Assembly (NCBI RefSeq): GCF_021699195.1
Contig: NZ_SSXE01000100.1
Span: 1 to 34,628 of the forward strand
Direction: 5' to 3'
DNA: 34,628 bases
Origin: Nonomuraea sp. MG754425
GTDB taxonomy: Bacteria; Actinomycetota; Actinomycetes; Streptosporangiales; Streptosporangiaceae
Shown here in pieces: positions 25,407 through 33,954 of this stretch. A model generated the notes under the pieces. That model saw only the letters and a program-made list of their open reading frames with translations, was not told where the DNA came from and ran no database searches. The number at the start of each line of letters is the position of its first letter. Within the stretch, counting starts at the first letter, position 1. A program made the position numbers and the translations under genes.

Positions 25407-27689
25407 GTGACCCGCTCCTCCGACGACGCGCTCCTGCCGCTCGAGGCCGTGCGGCCCGCGACGTCGTCGAAGGACACCAAAGGGGCGCCCGTCCCCGCGC
25501 CCGAGAACCCCGTGGCCAGGGTGGTCGTCGACAGCCCGCTGCCGCATCTCGACCGCCCCTTCGACTACCTGATCCCCGAGGCCGCCCACGAGAGCGCCGC
25601 GCCCGGGGTGCGGGTGCGGGTGCGCTTCGCGGGCAAGCTCGTGGACGGGTTCCTGCTGGAGCGGGTGGCCGAGAGCGCCCACGAGGGCAGGCTCACCCCG
25701 CTCGAACGCGTGGTCTCACCCGAGCGGGTGCTCACCCCGGAGATCGCCGCGCTGGCCAGGGCGGTCGCCGACCGGTACGCGGGCACCCTCACCGACGTGC
25801 TGCGCCTGGCCGTCCCGCCCCGCCACGCCAAGGCCGAGTCGGAGGCACGCCGAACCGACCCCGGCGACCCCGACCCGGTCGAGCCCGTGCCGTCCGGCGC
25901 CTGGGACGCCTACCCCGCCGGCCCGTCCTTCCTCGACGCCCTGCGCGACGGCCGCGCCCCCCGGGCCGTGTGGTCGGCGGTGCCCGGCGCGCGGGGCTGG
26001 GCCGCGGCCGTCGCCGAGGCCGTGCGGGCCACGCTCGACGGCGGCAGGGGAGCGGTCGTCGTGGTCCCCGACGGCAAGGACGTGGCGCTGGCGGACGCCG
26101 AGTTCGGGCGGCTGCTCGGCCCCGGCAGGCACGTGGCGCTCACCGCCGACCTCGGCCCGGCCGAGCGCTACCGGCGGTGGCTGCGGGTGCTGAGAGGCGA
26201 GGTCAGGGCCGTGGTCGGCACCAGGGCCGCGATGTTCGCCCCCGTCGCCGGCCTGGGCCTGGTGGTGGTCTGGGACGACGGCGACGACCTGCACGCCGAG
26301 CGCCTGGCCCCCTACCCGCACACCCGCGAGGTGCTCGGCCTGCGGGCCCACCGGGCCGGCGCGGGCATGCTGATCGGCGGCTACGCGCGCACGGCCGAGG
26401 CCACCCAGCTCATCGCGAGCGGCTGGGCCAGGCCGATCGTGGCCGCCCGTACGACGATCAGGGGCCTGGCGCCCCGCGTACGTCCCGCGGGCGAGGACGC
26501 GGAGCTGGCCAAGGACCAGGCCGCCCGGCAGGCCCGCCTGCCCAGCATCGCCTGGCGGGCCCTGCGGCACGGGCTGGAGCGCGGCCCCGTGCTGGTCCAG
26601 GTGCCCAGGCGCGGCTACCTGCCCGCGCTGGCCTGCCACCACTGCCGCGCCCCGGCCCGCTGCGTGCTGCCGCCCACCCGCACCGCCCCCCAGGACCACG
26701 TCCACGCGCTCCCGGCCGGCCAGGCGGCGTTTCCGCTGGGCGGTGACGAGCGGACGCGTCCGGACGGCCCTGGGCCGATCGCGTTGGGCGGCGATCAGGG
26801 TCAGGCTCGTTCGGGCGGCGATCAGGGTCAGGCTCGTTCGGGCGGCCTCGCGCCGTTCCCGGCGGGCGGTCCGGGACACGCCCGGCCGGACGAGCTCGGG
26901 CCGGTCCCGACAGGCGGGCCGTTGTGTCATGGTCCGCTGGCGCTCAGGGGCGGCCACGCGGCCCCGTACTGCCGCTGGTGCGGCCGGGTGGACGCCGGCT
27001 GGCGCTGCCCGTCCTGCGGCAGCCCGCGGCTGCGCGCCGTCGTCACGGGCGCTCGGCGTACGGCGGAGGAGCTCGGCCGGGCCTTCCCCTCCGTGCCCGT
27101 GCGCACCTCGGGCCGCGACGGCGTGCTGGCCACCGTTGCCGACACCCGCGCGCTGGTCGTCGCCACCCCCGGCGCCGAGCCCGTGGCGGAGGGCGGCTAC
27201 GCGGCGGCCGTGCTCCTCGACGGCTGGGCGCTGCTCGGCCGGGCCGACCTGCGGGCGGCCGAGGAGACCGTGCGCCGGTGGATGAACGCCGCCGCCCTCC
27301 TGCGTCCCGCGGCCGAACTGGTGGTGCTGGGCGACGCCGCGCTGCCCGCCGTGCAGGCGCTGCTGCGGTGGGACCCGATCACCCACGCCGAGCGCGAACT
27401 CGGCGACCGCACCGAACTGGGCTTCCCCCCGGCGGTGCGGATGGCGACGCTCACCGGCGCGGCGAGCGCGGTCCGGCAGATGCTCGACGAACTGCGCCTG
27501 CCGCCCGACGCCCAGGTGCTCGGCCCGGTCCCGGTGGACGAGTCCGGTCAGGAACGCGCGATGATCCGGGTGCGAAGGGCTGGTGGGGCCGCGCTGGCGG
27601 CGGCGCTCAAAGGGGCCAGCGGGGTGCGTGCGGCCCGTAAGACGCCGGATGTCGTGAGGGTGAGTGTCGACCCACTCGACCTGATTTAG
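25407..27689 (+). CDS. priA: Primosomal protein PriA, helicase-inactive actinobacterial form
   Basis: This 760-residue protein matches PriA along its length, with the 3'-DNA-binding domain at about 35-140, a helicase-like core, a zinc region and a C-terminal domain. The ATPase motifs are lost: the Walker A position reads VPGARGW (192-198) and the Walker B/DEEH position reads WDDGDDLHAE (289-298). Actinobacterial PriA is known to lack helicase function, so it probably acts only as a structural restart factor. Between Cys419 and Cys507, normally two residues apart, lies a Gly/Pro-rich insert with two perfect 27-bp repeats. The GTG start follows TAGACG by six bases, suggesting a leaderless mRNA. 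Confidence 0.92.
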   Translation: MTRSSDDALLPLEAVRPATSSKDTKGAPVPAPENPVARVVVDSPLPHLDRPFDYLIPEAAHESAAPGVRVRVRFAGKLVDGFLLERVAESAHEGRLTPLERVVSPERVLTPEIAALARAVADRYAGTLTDVLRLAVPPRHAKAESEARRTDPGDPDPVEPVPSGAWDAYPAGPSFLDALRDGRAPRAVWSAVPGARGWAAAVAEAVRATLDGGRGAVVVVPDGKDVALADAEFGRLLGPGRHVALTADLGPAERYRRWLRVLRGEVRAVVGTRAAMFAPVAGLGLVVVWDDGDDLHAERLAPYPHTREVLGLRAHRAGAGMLIGGYARTAEATQLIASGWARPIVAARTTIRGLAPRVRPAGEDAELAKDQAARQARLPSIAWRALRHGLERGPVLVQVPRRGYLPALACHHCRAPARCVLPPTRTAPQDHVHALPAGQAAFPLGGDERTRPDGPGPIALGGDQGQARSGGDQGQARSGGLAPFPAGGPGHARPDELGPVPTGGPLCHGPLALRGGHAAPYCRWCGRVDAGWRCPSCGSPRLRAVVTGARRTAEELGRAFPSVPVRTSGRDGVLATVADTRALVVATPGAEPVAEGGYAAAVLLDGWALLGRADLRAAEETVRRWMNAAALLRPAAELVVLGDAALPAVQALLRWDPITHAERELGDRTELGFPPAVRMATLTGAASAVRQMLDELRLPPDAQVLGPVPVDESGQERAMIRVRRAGGAALAAALKGASGVRAARKTPDVVRVSVDPLDLI
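26786..26839 (+). repeat. Two perfect 27-bp direct repeats inside priA
   Basis: Copies at 26786-26812 and 26813-26839 are identical and encode two GGDQGQARS units; a seven-base partial third copy follows. They sit inside the insertion that splits the zinc-binding cysteines. Confidence 0.9.
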
Positions 27690-27726
27690 ACCATTTCCCC
27701 GATTCGCTCATCCGTTGGACAGCCGT

Positions 27727-27738
27727 TAGCGTGCCCCT
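27727..27738 (+). promoter_or_regulatory. Leaderless-type -10 element of the first paralogue
   Basis: TAGCGT (27727-27732) fits TAnnnT and is followed by exactly six bases and then the GTG start at 27739. No ribosome binding site or convincing -35 is present. Confidence 0.45.
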
Positions 27739-29208
27739 GTGTCGATCGAATGGGTGAACCAGGCCATCGACGACCTGCGCGCATGGGGGCGCGCGCGGGA
27801 AGTCGAGGTGGACGCGGACGAGGTCCGCCTGCTCTGCGACTACGCCAGCGACTACCTCAACGTCAACGAACTGGGTGATTTCACTCCCGAGACCTTCGAC
27901 GAGCTGCTGCTGTCCATCTACCCGCGCAAGGTCATCGCCCCTCCGGAGAGCGCGCCGGAGACCATCGCCGCCGCCCGCACCCTCGTCGCGTTCCTCGCCG
28001 AGGGCGGCCGGGTGAGCGGCGGCACGGCCGGGCGGATGCGCGAGCGGCTCGACGACATCGCGCCCCGCCTGCCCGAGGCCCTCGCCGACACCTCCAACTT
28101 CGGCATGGCCAAGAGCCTGTTCAGCTCCATCGGCCCCGAGTCGCTCGAGCAGTCGGTCGCCATCCCCTCGGGCGAGCTGCCCGACCTGGGCGAGGCGCCC
28201 TGCGACTGTCCGGGCTGCACGCCGCTGCCCGCCGTACGGCTGGCCGCGCCGGAAGACCTGCTGGCCGCCCTGGAGAGCGTCCCGGCGCTCGCCGACGAGC
28301 CGCTGACCGGCGACGACGACCCGCTGACCGCCTGGGCGCGGCGCGTGGCCCACCTGATCGAGCACGACACCGGCGGCGCGGTCACCGGTTCCGCGGAGCT
28401 CGACGAGGGGCTCTACGACCTGTTCGACATGCTCTACCGGCTCCAGGTGCGGGTGCCCCTGACCGTGATCGGCGACTACCTCGACGAGATCGCCGGCGAG
28501 GGCGAGATCGACCTGCCCGCCGTACTCGGCCGGCTGGAACACGGCGGCCTGCTGCGCCTTTCCGGCGACTGCGCCGAGCTGACCCCGCTCGCCGTCTGGG
28601 CGCTGCGCGAGCACTACCTCTCGCTCGGCATCGACGCCCCGCAGGGCCCCGACCTGGCCGAGACCGACGCGCGGGGGCTCATCGAAGGGCTGCTCGAAGG
28701 CATCCCGACCGAGATCGCCGAGGACGACATCACCCGCTGGCTGTCCGGCAGGGACCCCGCGCAGGCCGCCGCCGAACTCCTGGCCGCCGCCTCCGGCGCG
28801 CCCGCCGTGGCCCGCGGCATCGCCGTCACCATCGTCGACCGGCTCGACGCCGGGGCCGAGCCCTCCGTCCGCGACCACCTCGACGACCAGGAGCTGCGCC
28901 CGCACGCCATCCACTGGCTGGCCGCCAGGAGGCTGCCCGCGCCGCCGCTCACCCAGGACGAACTGCTCTGGGTCAGCGTCGATATGCTGGCCCTGGCCAT
29001 GCCCGCGGCCGAGGAGGATCCCGAGATCTTCGCCGAGAACATGGCCGCCTCCGGCCCGCCCGCCCATCTGATCGAGGAGATGTGGCGGGTCGACCACCCC
29101 GACGTCGTCGAGGTCCTGGAGCTGCTGGGACGTTCCATCCCCGACGGTACGGTGGCCAAGGCGGCACGCAAGGCGGCCTTCAAAGCCCGCTCCCGAGCCA
29201 TCCGTTGA
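27739..29208 (+). CDS. Unrecognised helical protein, paralogue 1 of a tandem pair
   Basis: This 489-residue soluble protein has no family I recognise. The N-terminal part (about 1-195) includes the acidic DEVRLLCDYASDYLNVNELGDF segment, a CDCPGC cysteine cluster (155-160) that may bind metal, and an acidic spacer. From about residue 205 it aligns by eye with the next gene: a winged-helix-like stretch ending ELTPLAVWALREHYL, helical repeats, LTQDELLWVSVDMLALAM and a basic tail KAARKAAFKARS. This suggests a shared C-terminal module with different N-terminal domains. The GTG start is leaderless by promoter position. It lies between priA and def, all on the same strand. Confidence 0.85.
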   Translation: MSIEWVNQAIDDLRAWGRAREVEVDADEVRLLCDYASDYLNVNELGDFTPETFDELLLSIYPRKVIAPPESAPETIAAARTLVAFLAEGGRVSGGTAGRMRERLDDIAPRLPEALADTSNFGMAKSLFSSIGPESLEQSVAIPSGELPDLGEAPCDCPGCTPLPAVRLAAPEDLLAALESVPALADEPLTGDDDPLTAWARRVAHLIEHDTGGAVTGSAELDEGLYDLFDMLYRLQVRVPLTVIGDYLDEIAGEGEIDLPAVLGRLEHGGLLRLSGDCAELTPLAVWALREHYLSLGIDAPQGPDLAETDARGLIEGLLEGIPTEIAEDDITRWLSGRDPAQAAAELLAAASGAPAVARGIAVTIVDRLDAGAEPSVRDHLDDQELRPHAIHWLAARRLPAPPLTQDELLWVSVDMLALAMPAAEEDPEIFAENMAASGPPAHLIEEMWRVDHPDVVEVLELLGRSIPDGTVAKAARKAAFKARSRAIR

Positions 29209-29233
29209 GTACGCTCATGTGAGCGGTGTGCAG

Positions 29234-29245
29234 TAAGTTTCGTGG
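29234..29245 (+). promoter_or_regulatory. Leaderless-type -10 element of the second paralogue
   Basis: TAAGTT (29234-29239) fits TAnnnT and is followed by six bases and the GTG start at 29246. No ribosome binding site is visible. Confidence 0.5.
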
Positions 29246-30583
29246 GTGGCAAACAATGTCTTCGACCTCGCCGAGCTGCGCAAGCTGATCGATGAGCAGG
29301 CCGCCGTGCCTCCACGGCCCCCTGAGGAGACTCCCGTGGAGCACGAGGCGCTGACCTTCCCGCCGGTGCTGCTGGTCTCCGACGCCGAGCTGGCCAGGGC
29401 GGTGCCCGTGGTGCCGCTGGTGGCCGACGCCATCAGGCTCACCACGTGGGCGGGCACCCGGCAGGTCACGCCCGGCGGGCACCTCGCCGAGGCCGACACC
29501 GAGGCCGCCGCCGCCGAGCTCGGCCTGCGCGCCGCCCGGGTCCGGCTCATCTGGATCGTCGCGGTCAACACCGGCCTGGTGCAGATCCTCGGCGGCCGGG
29601 CCTCGCGGGGCCCGCTGTCGATGCAGCTCACCGTCGAGGCCACGCTGGAGTTCTGGGACGGCGTGGTCATGGACGTCCTCGACCGCGCCGACGAGGGCCT
29701 GACCGGCTCCGCCGTCGTGGACGGCCACCTGGCCGAGATGCTGGCCACGATCTACTCGGTGCGCTCGGGGGTCGCCACCGCCAACCTCGCCCGCGGCATC
29801 CTGCAGTCCCACGAGGTCGCCTGCGCGCCCGGCGCCGCCGAGATGCGCAAGATCGCCGCCGCGCTGCCCGCGGAGCTCCTGGAGGCCCTGTCGCTGCTGG
29901 CGTACTGCGGCCTGGTCGAGCAGACCGTCGCGGGCCGTACCGCGCTGACCCCGCTCGGCGTCTGGGCCGTGCGCCGCGACCTGCTGCGCGAGGGGCACGA
30001 CGCGCCGACCGCCGCCGAGGTGGAGGTGTTCGCCGACCTGTCGGCGGCCGAACTGGTCGACGCGCTGGTCAAGGGCAGCGCCACGCAGAGCGCGGTGGCC
30101 GGCTGGCTGGAGCGCCGCCCGCCCGAGTCGGCCGCCCGCGACCTGATCGAGATCGCCGCCTCCGGCACGGCCGGCCGGCGCGGGGCCGTCGGAGCGATCC
30201 TCGAGGAGCTCGGCCCGGAGGCCGAGGCCCCCGTCAGGCAGGCGCTCGACCACCCGCTCATGCGCCGCTACGCCGCCTCCTGGCTGCACATCCGCGACCT
30301 CCAGGCCCCCACGCTCAGCCCCGAGGACCACACCTGGCTCGCGGTCGACTCGCTGGCGGCCCTCATGCACCTGTCGGGCCCGGCCGCCGGCCGGCTCGAC
30401 CCGCCGGAGCCCGGCGAAGACCTGATCAAGCTGGTCGGCGAGATGCCCGCGGTCGGCCACCCCGACACGATCGCCGTGCTCGACATGCTCGCCACCGCCC
30501 ACGACGACAAGGCCGTGATCAAGGCCGCGCGCAAGGCCGCGATGAAGGCCAGGTCGCTCCAGCACGTCCGCCAGGGCGGCTAG
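29246..30583 (+). CDS. Unrecognised helical protein, paralogue 2 of a tandem pair
   Basis: This 445-residue protein shares about 270 C-terminal residues with the gene before it. Matching landmarks are ALTPLGVWAVRRDLL, the helical stretch VRQALDHPLMRRYAASWL, LSPEDHTWLAVDSLAALM, GHPDTIAVLDMLA and the tail KAARKAAMKARS. The N-terminal 180 residues differ: there is no cysteine cluster, and the chain includes VRLIWIVAVNTGLVQIL, a possible buried strand. No known domain is recognised. The helical repeats could form a protein-interaction surface. GTG 29246 looks leaderless, and the gap from the first paralogue is 37 bp. Confidence 0.85.
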   Translation: MANNVFDLAELRKLIDEQAAVPPRPPEETPVEHEALTFPPVLLVSDAELARAVPVVPLVADAIRLTTWAGTRQVTPGGHLAEADTEAAAAELGLRAARVRLIWIVAVNTGLVQILGGRASRGPLSMQLTVEATLEFWDGVVMDVLDRADEGLTGSAVVDGHLAEMLATIYSVRSGVATANLARGILQSHEVACAPGAAEMRKIAAALPAELLEALSLLAYCGLVEQTVAGRTALTPLGVWAVRRDLLREGHDAPTAAEVEVFADLSAAELVDALVKGSATQSAVAGWLERRPPESAARDLIEIAASGTAGRRGAVGAILEELGPEAEAPVRQALDHPLMRRYAASWLHIRDLQAPTLSPEDHTWLAVDSLAALMHLSGPAAGRLDPPEPGEDLIKLVGEMPAVGHPDTIAVLDMLATAHDDKAVIKAARKAAMKARSLQHVRQGG

Positions 30584-30613
30584 ACGAGCCACCTGATCGG
30601 GCCCGCACCTGCA

Positions 30614-30619
30614 CTAAAC
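30614..30619 (+). promoter_or_regulatory. -10 element upstream of def
   Basis: TAAACT (30614-30619) is a good -10 about 40 bases before the def start; the -35 is not clear. It suggests that def, fmt and rsmB can be transcribed apart from the paralogues. Confidence 0.45.
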
Positions 30620-30654
30620 TGGGCTGATCCACGTCTGAGAACGGAGTGACCCCC

Positions 30655-31203
30655 TTGGCGATCCAGTCGATCCGGCTGTTCGGAGACCCGGTGCTGCGCA
30701 CCCCGGCGGCCCCTGTCGTCGACTTCGACAAGGAGCTGCGCAAGCTGGTCAAAGACCTCACCGACACGATGATGGACGCCCCGGGCGCGGGCCTGGCGGC
30801 CCCCCAGATCGGCGTCGGCCTGCGCGTGTTCACCTACTACGTGGACGACCAGGTCGGCCATCTGATCAACCCCGACCTCGACCTGTCCGCCGACCTCGAC
30901 GAGGAGGGCGAGGAGGGCTGCCTGTCCTTCCCCGGCCTGTCGTTCCCCACGCCGCGGGCGGTCCGCGCGGTGGCCAAGGGCTACACCATGCACGGCGAGC
31001 CGGTCACGCTGGAGGGCACCGACCTGATGGCCCGGTGCTTCCAGCACGAGACCGACCACCTCGACGGCATCCTGTTCATCGACCGGATGGACCCCAAGCA
31101 GCGCAAGCTGGCCATGAAGGCCGTGCGCGAGGCGGAGTGGAGCGGCCTGTCCGCCCCCGTGATCAAGGTCTCCCCGCACATCACCGGCGGAAGGGCGCTC
31201 TGA
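30655..31203 (+). CDS. def: Peptide deformylase
   Basis: This 182-residue metalloenzyme removes the N-formyl group from nascent proteins. All three motifs are present: GAGLAAPQ (about 45-52), EEGCLS (about 86-91, with the metal-ligand Cys) and QHETDHLDG (about 129-137, giving the HExxH His ligands and Glu). I chose TTG 30655, giving MAIQSIRLFGDP, because CGGAG lies eight bases upstream and it matches the usual family start; the upstream GTG at 30646 overlaps that site. It precedes fmt by two bases, pairing deformylation with formylation. Confidence 0.95.
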   Translation: MAIQSIRLFGDPVLRTPAAPVVDFDKELRKLVKDLTDTMMDAPGAGLAAPQIGVGLRVFTYYVDDQVGHLINPDLDLSADLDEEGEEGCLSFPGLSFPTPRAVRAVAKGYTMHGEPVTLEGTDLMARCFQHETDHLDGILFIDRMDPKQRKLAMKAVREAEWSGLSAPVIKVSPHITGGRAL

Positions 31204-31205
31204 GC

Positions 31206-32132
31206 ATGCGTCTGGTCTTCGCGGGCACCCCCGAGACGGCGCTGCCGTCGCTGCGGGCCCTGATCGACTCGCCCCGCCACGAGGTGGTGGCGGTCGTCAC
31301 CCGTCCCGACGCGCAGTCGGGCCGCGGGCGCAGGGTGCACCCCTCGCCGGTGGCCGAGCTCGCGGAGGAGTCGGGCATCGAGGTGCTGCGCCCGCAGAAG
31401 GCCGGCGACCCCGCCTTCCTCGACCGGTTGCGGGCGCTGGAGCCCGACTGCTGCCCCGTGGTCGCCTACGGCGCCCTGCTGCCGCAGTCGGCCCTCGACG
31501 TGCCCCGGCACGGCTGGATCAACCTGCACTTCTCGCTCCTGCCCGCCTGGCGCGGGGCCGCGCCCGTCCAGCACGCGATCCTGCACGGCGACGAGATCAC
31601 CGGGGCGAGCACGTTCCAGATCGTCAAGGAGCTCGACGCGGGCCCCGTCTACGGCGTGGTGACCGAGGAGGTCCGGGCCGCCGACACGAGCGGCACGCTG
31701 CTGGAGCGGCTGGCGGTCTCGGGCGCCGGGCTGCTCGCGGCCACCCTCGACGGCGTCGAGGACGGCGCGCTGGAGCCCCGTCCGCAACCCGCCGACGGCG
31801 TCACGCTCGCGCCCAAGATCTCCGTCGCCGACGCGCGGGCCGACTGGGGCCGGCCGGCCATGCACCTCGACCGTCTCGTCAGGGCCTGCGCGCCCAACCC
31901 CGGCGCCTGGACGGAGTTCCGCGGCCAGCGGGTGAAGCTGGGCCCGGTGCGGGTGGCCGAGGGCGAGCGGCTCGCGCCTGGCGAGATCGTCGCCACCAAG
32001 ACGTCCGTGCTGGTCGGCACGGCCACCGACGCGGTGGAGCTGGGCGAGGTGCAGCCGCAGGGCAAGCGGCTGATGGGGGCCGTGGAGTGGGCCCGCGGGG
32101 TCCGTCCCGAGGGTGACGAGGTCTTCAAGTGA
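31206..32132 (+). CDS. fmt: Methionyl-tRNA formyltransferase
   Basis: This 308-residue enzyme formylates initiator Met-tRNA using 10-formyltetrahydrofolate. The N-terminal Rossmann domain has VFAGTPETALPSL (residues 4-16), the catalytic N-x-H-x-S segment INLHFSLLPAWRGAAP (about 101-116) and the folate-site ITGAST. The C-terminal tRNA-binding OB-fold domain covers about 205-308. The ATG lies two bases after the def stop, so the two are coupled. Confidence 0.97.
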   Translation: MRLVFAGTPETALPSLRALIDSPRHEVVAVVTRPDAQSGRGRRVHPSPVAELAEESGIEVLRPQKAGDPAFLDRLRALEPDCCPVVAYGALLPQSALDVPRHGWINLHFSLLPAWRGAAPVQHAILHGDEITGASTFQIVKELDAGPVYGVVTEEVRAADTSGTLLERLAVSGAGLLAATLDGVEDGALEPRPQPADGVTLAPKISVADARADWGRPAMHLDRLVRACAPNPGAWTEFRGQRVKLGPVRVAEGERLAPGEIVATKTSVLVGTATDAVELGEVQPQGKRLMGAVEWARGVRPEGDEVFK

Positions 32133-32190
32133 CCGCCGGGGGCATTTCGCGGCAGGCCGCCTCCCGGGGCGTGAGTGAGAGTTCGAGGGC

Positions 32191-33738
32191 ATGAAGACCA
32201 CGGGGCACCAGGGGTCCGGCGGCAGTGGCGGCGGCAGGAGCGGTGCGGGCAGGCCGCGGCGACCGGCACGCGACCACGCGCGCAACGCGGCCTACGACGT
32301 CGTACGCGCGGTCGACGAGCGTGACGCCTACGCCAACCTGCTGCTGCCACGGCTCCTGCGCGAGCGCGGCATCAGGGGGCGCGACGCCGCGCTGGCCACC
32401 GAGCTGACGTACGGCACCCTGCGCGGGCTGGGCACCTACGACGCCGTCATCGAGATGTGCAGCGACCGCGAGCCCGACCCCGACGTGCGCGACGCGCTGC
32501 GGCTCGGCGCCCACCAGCTTCTGCGCATGCGCGTCCCCCCGCACGCGGCCGTCGGCACCACCGTCGACCTGGTGCGGCTGCGCATCGGGCAGGGGGCCGC
32601 CAAGTTCGCGAACGCGGTGCTGCGCAAGATCGGCTCCAGGAGTCTCGACGAGTGGGTGCCGATCGTGGCGCCCGACCCTGCCGACGACCCCGTCGGGCAC
32701 CTCGCGGTCGCCCACGCCCATCCCCGCTGGATCGTCTCGGCCTTCCGCGACGTGCTGGGCGCGTCCGACGAGCTGGCCGAACTGCTCGACGCCGACAACG
32801 CCCGCCCGCTGGTGACGCTCGTGGCGCGGCCGGGGCGCAGCTCGGTGGAGGAGCTGGAGGACGCCGGGGCCCTGCCGGGCCGGTACTCCCCGTACGCGGC
32901 CTACCTGCGTGAGGGCGACCCCGGGCAGATCGAGGCCGTGGCCGAGACCCGCGCGGCCGTCCAGGACGAGGCCAGCCAGCTCGTGGCGCTCGCCCTCACC
33001 CGCGTGCCGGTCGGCGGCGACGGCGAGGAGCTGTGGCTCGACATGTGCGCCGGGCCCGGCGGCAAGGCGGGGCTCCTCGACGCCATCGCCACCTACGGCG
33101 ACCTGGCCGGGCTGAGCGCGGAGGCCCGCGGGCGCGGGGCCGGGAACCTGAGCGCGGCCGAAGGACCTGGCACGGGCGGGGGGCCGACGCCGGGCCCCGC
33201 GCCGGTCGGGGCGACCGGTGCGGAAGGTCCAGGGGCGTTCCCCGGCGGCGCGCGGTTGCTGGCCGCCGACGTCCAGTACCACCGGGCACGGCTGGTCTGG
33301 GAGACCACCAGGACGGCATCGGTGGTCACCGTCGACGGCACCGAGCCCGCCTGGCGGCCGGGAACGTTCGACCGGATCCTGCTCGACGCGCCCTGCACCG
33401 GGCTCGGCGCGCTGCGGCGGCGGCCCGAGGCACGCTGGCGGCGCGACCCCGCCGGCATCGCCGACCTGGGCAAGCTGCAGCGGCGGCTGCTCGGGACGGC
33501 ACTTGACGCCCTGCGGCCCGGAGGCGTCGTGGCATACGTCACCTGTTCGCCGCACCTGGCCGAGACCAAGGTCGTGGTGGGCGACGTCCTGGCGCGCCGG
33601 ACGGACGCCGAGCAACTGGACGCCCGCGCGTACCTGCCGGAGGTCGAGGGGCTCGGCGACGGGCCGCACGCCCAGTTCTGGCCGCACCGGCACGGCACCG
33701 ACGCCATGTTCCTGGCCCTGCTGCGCAAACAGCCCTGA
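32191..33738 (+). CDS. rsmB: 16S rRNA m5C967 methyltransferase RsmB, with Gly/Pro-rich insert
   Basis: This 515-residue protein has an NusB-like N-terminal RNA-binding domain (about 28-160) and a C-terminal SAM methyltransferase domain. SAM motif I is DMCAGPGGKAG (from Asp284). The two catalytic cysteines are Cys402 in DAPCTGLG and Cys452 in TCSPH. Between motif I and the motif II acid (Asp360) is an insertion of about 45-50 Gly/Pro/Ala-rich residues, about 305-352, missing in typical homologues. A Gly/Ser-rich N-terminus (8-22) precedes the domain. It lies 58 bp after fmt with a short-spaced GAGGG site. Confidence 0.93.
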   Translation: MKTTGHQGSGGSGGGRSGAGRPRRPARDHARNAAYDVVRAVDERDAYANLLLPRLLRERGIRGRDAALATELTYGTLRGLGTYDAVIEMCSDREPDPDVRDALRLGAHQLLRMRVPPHAAVGTTVDLVRLRIGQGAAKFANAVLRKIGSRSLDEWVPIVAPDPADDPVGHLAVAHAHPRWIVSAFRDVLGASDELAELLDADNARPLVTLVARPGRSSVEELEDAGALPGRYSPYAAYLREGDPGQIEAVAETRAAVQDEASQLVALALTRVPVGGDGEELWLDMCAGPGGKAGLLDAIATYGDLAGLSAEARGRGAGNLSAAEGPGTGGGPTPGPAPVGATGAEGPGAFPGGARLLAADVQYHRARLVWETTRTASVVTVDGTEPAWRPGTFDRILLDAPCTGLGALRRRPEARWRRDPAGIADLGKLQRRLLGTALDALRPGGVVAYVTCSPHLAETKVVVGDVLARRTDAEQLDARAYLPEVEGLGDGPHAQFWPHRHGTDAMFLALLRKQP

Positions 33739-33954
33739 CCCACCCGAAGACCAGCACCCGCCGACCACGCGAGGCTTCACGGCCGGCCGGCCGGGTGCTC
33801 GGGCTGCCCGGTGGCCGGTGCGCCGGTGGGTAGGTCGCCTGGTGCTTCTGCGGTGGGTGTGGGGAAGTGGGCGGCATGCGTTCTCCGTGGAGAGCTGCGG
33901 CTGTTGTGGGTGTTCGCGTGGCACGCGGCCGGTGCGTGTGGTGCGATCGACGTT

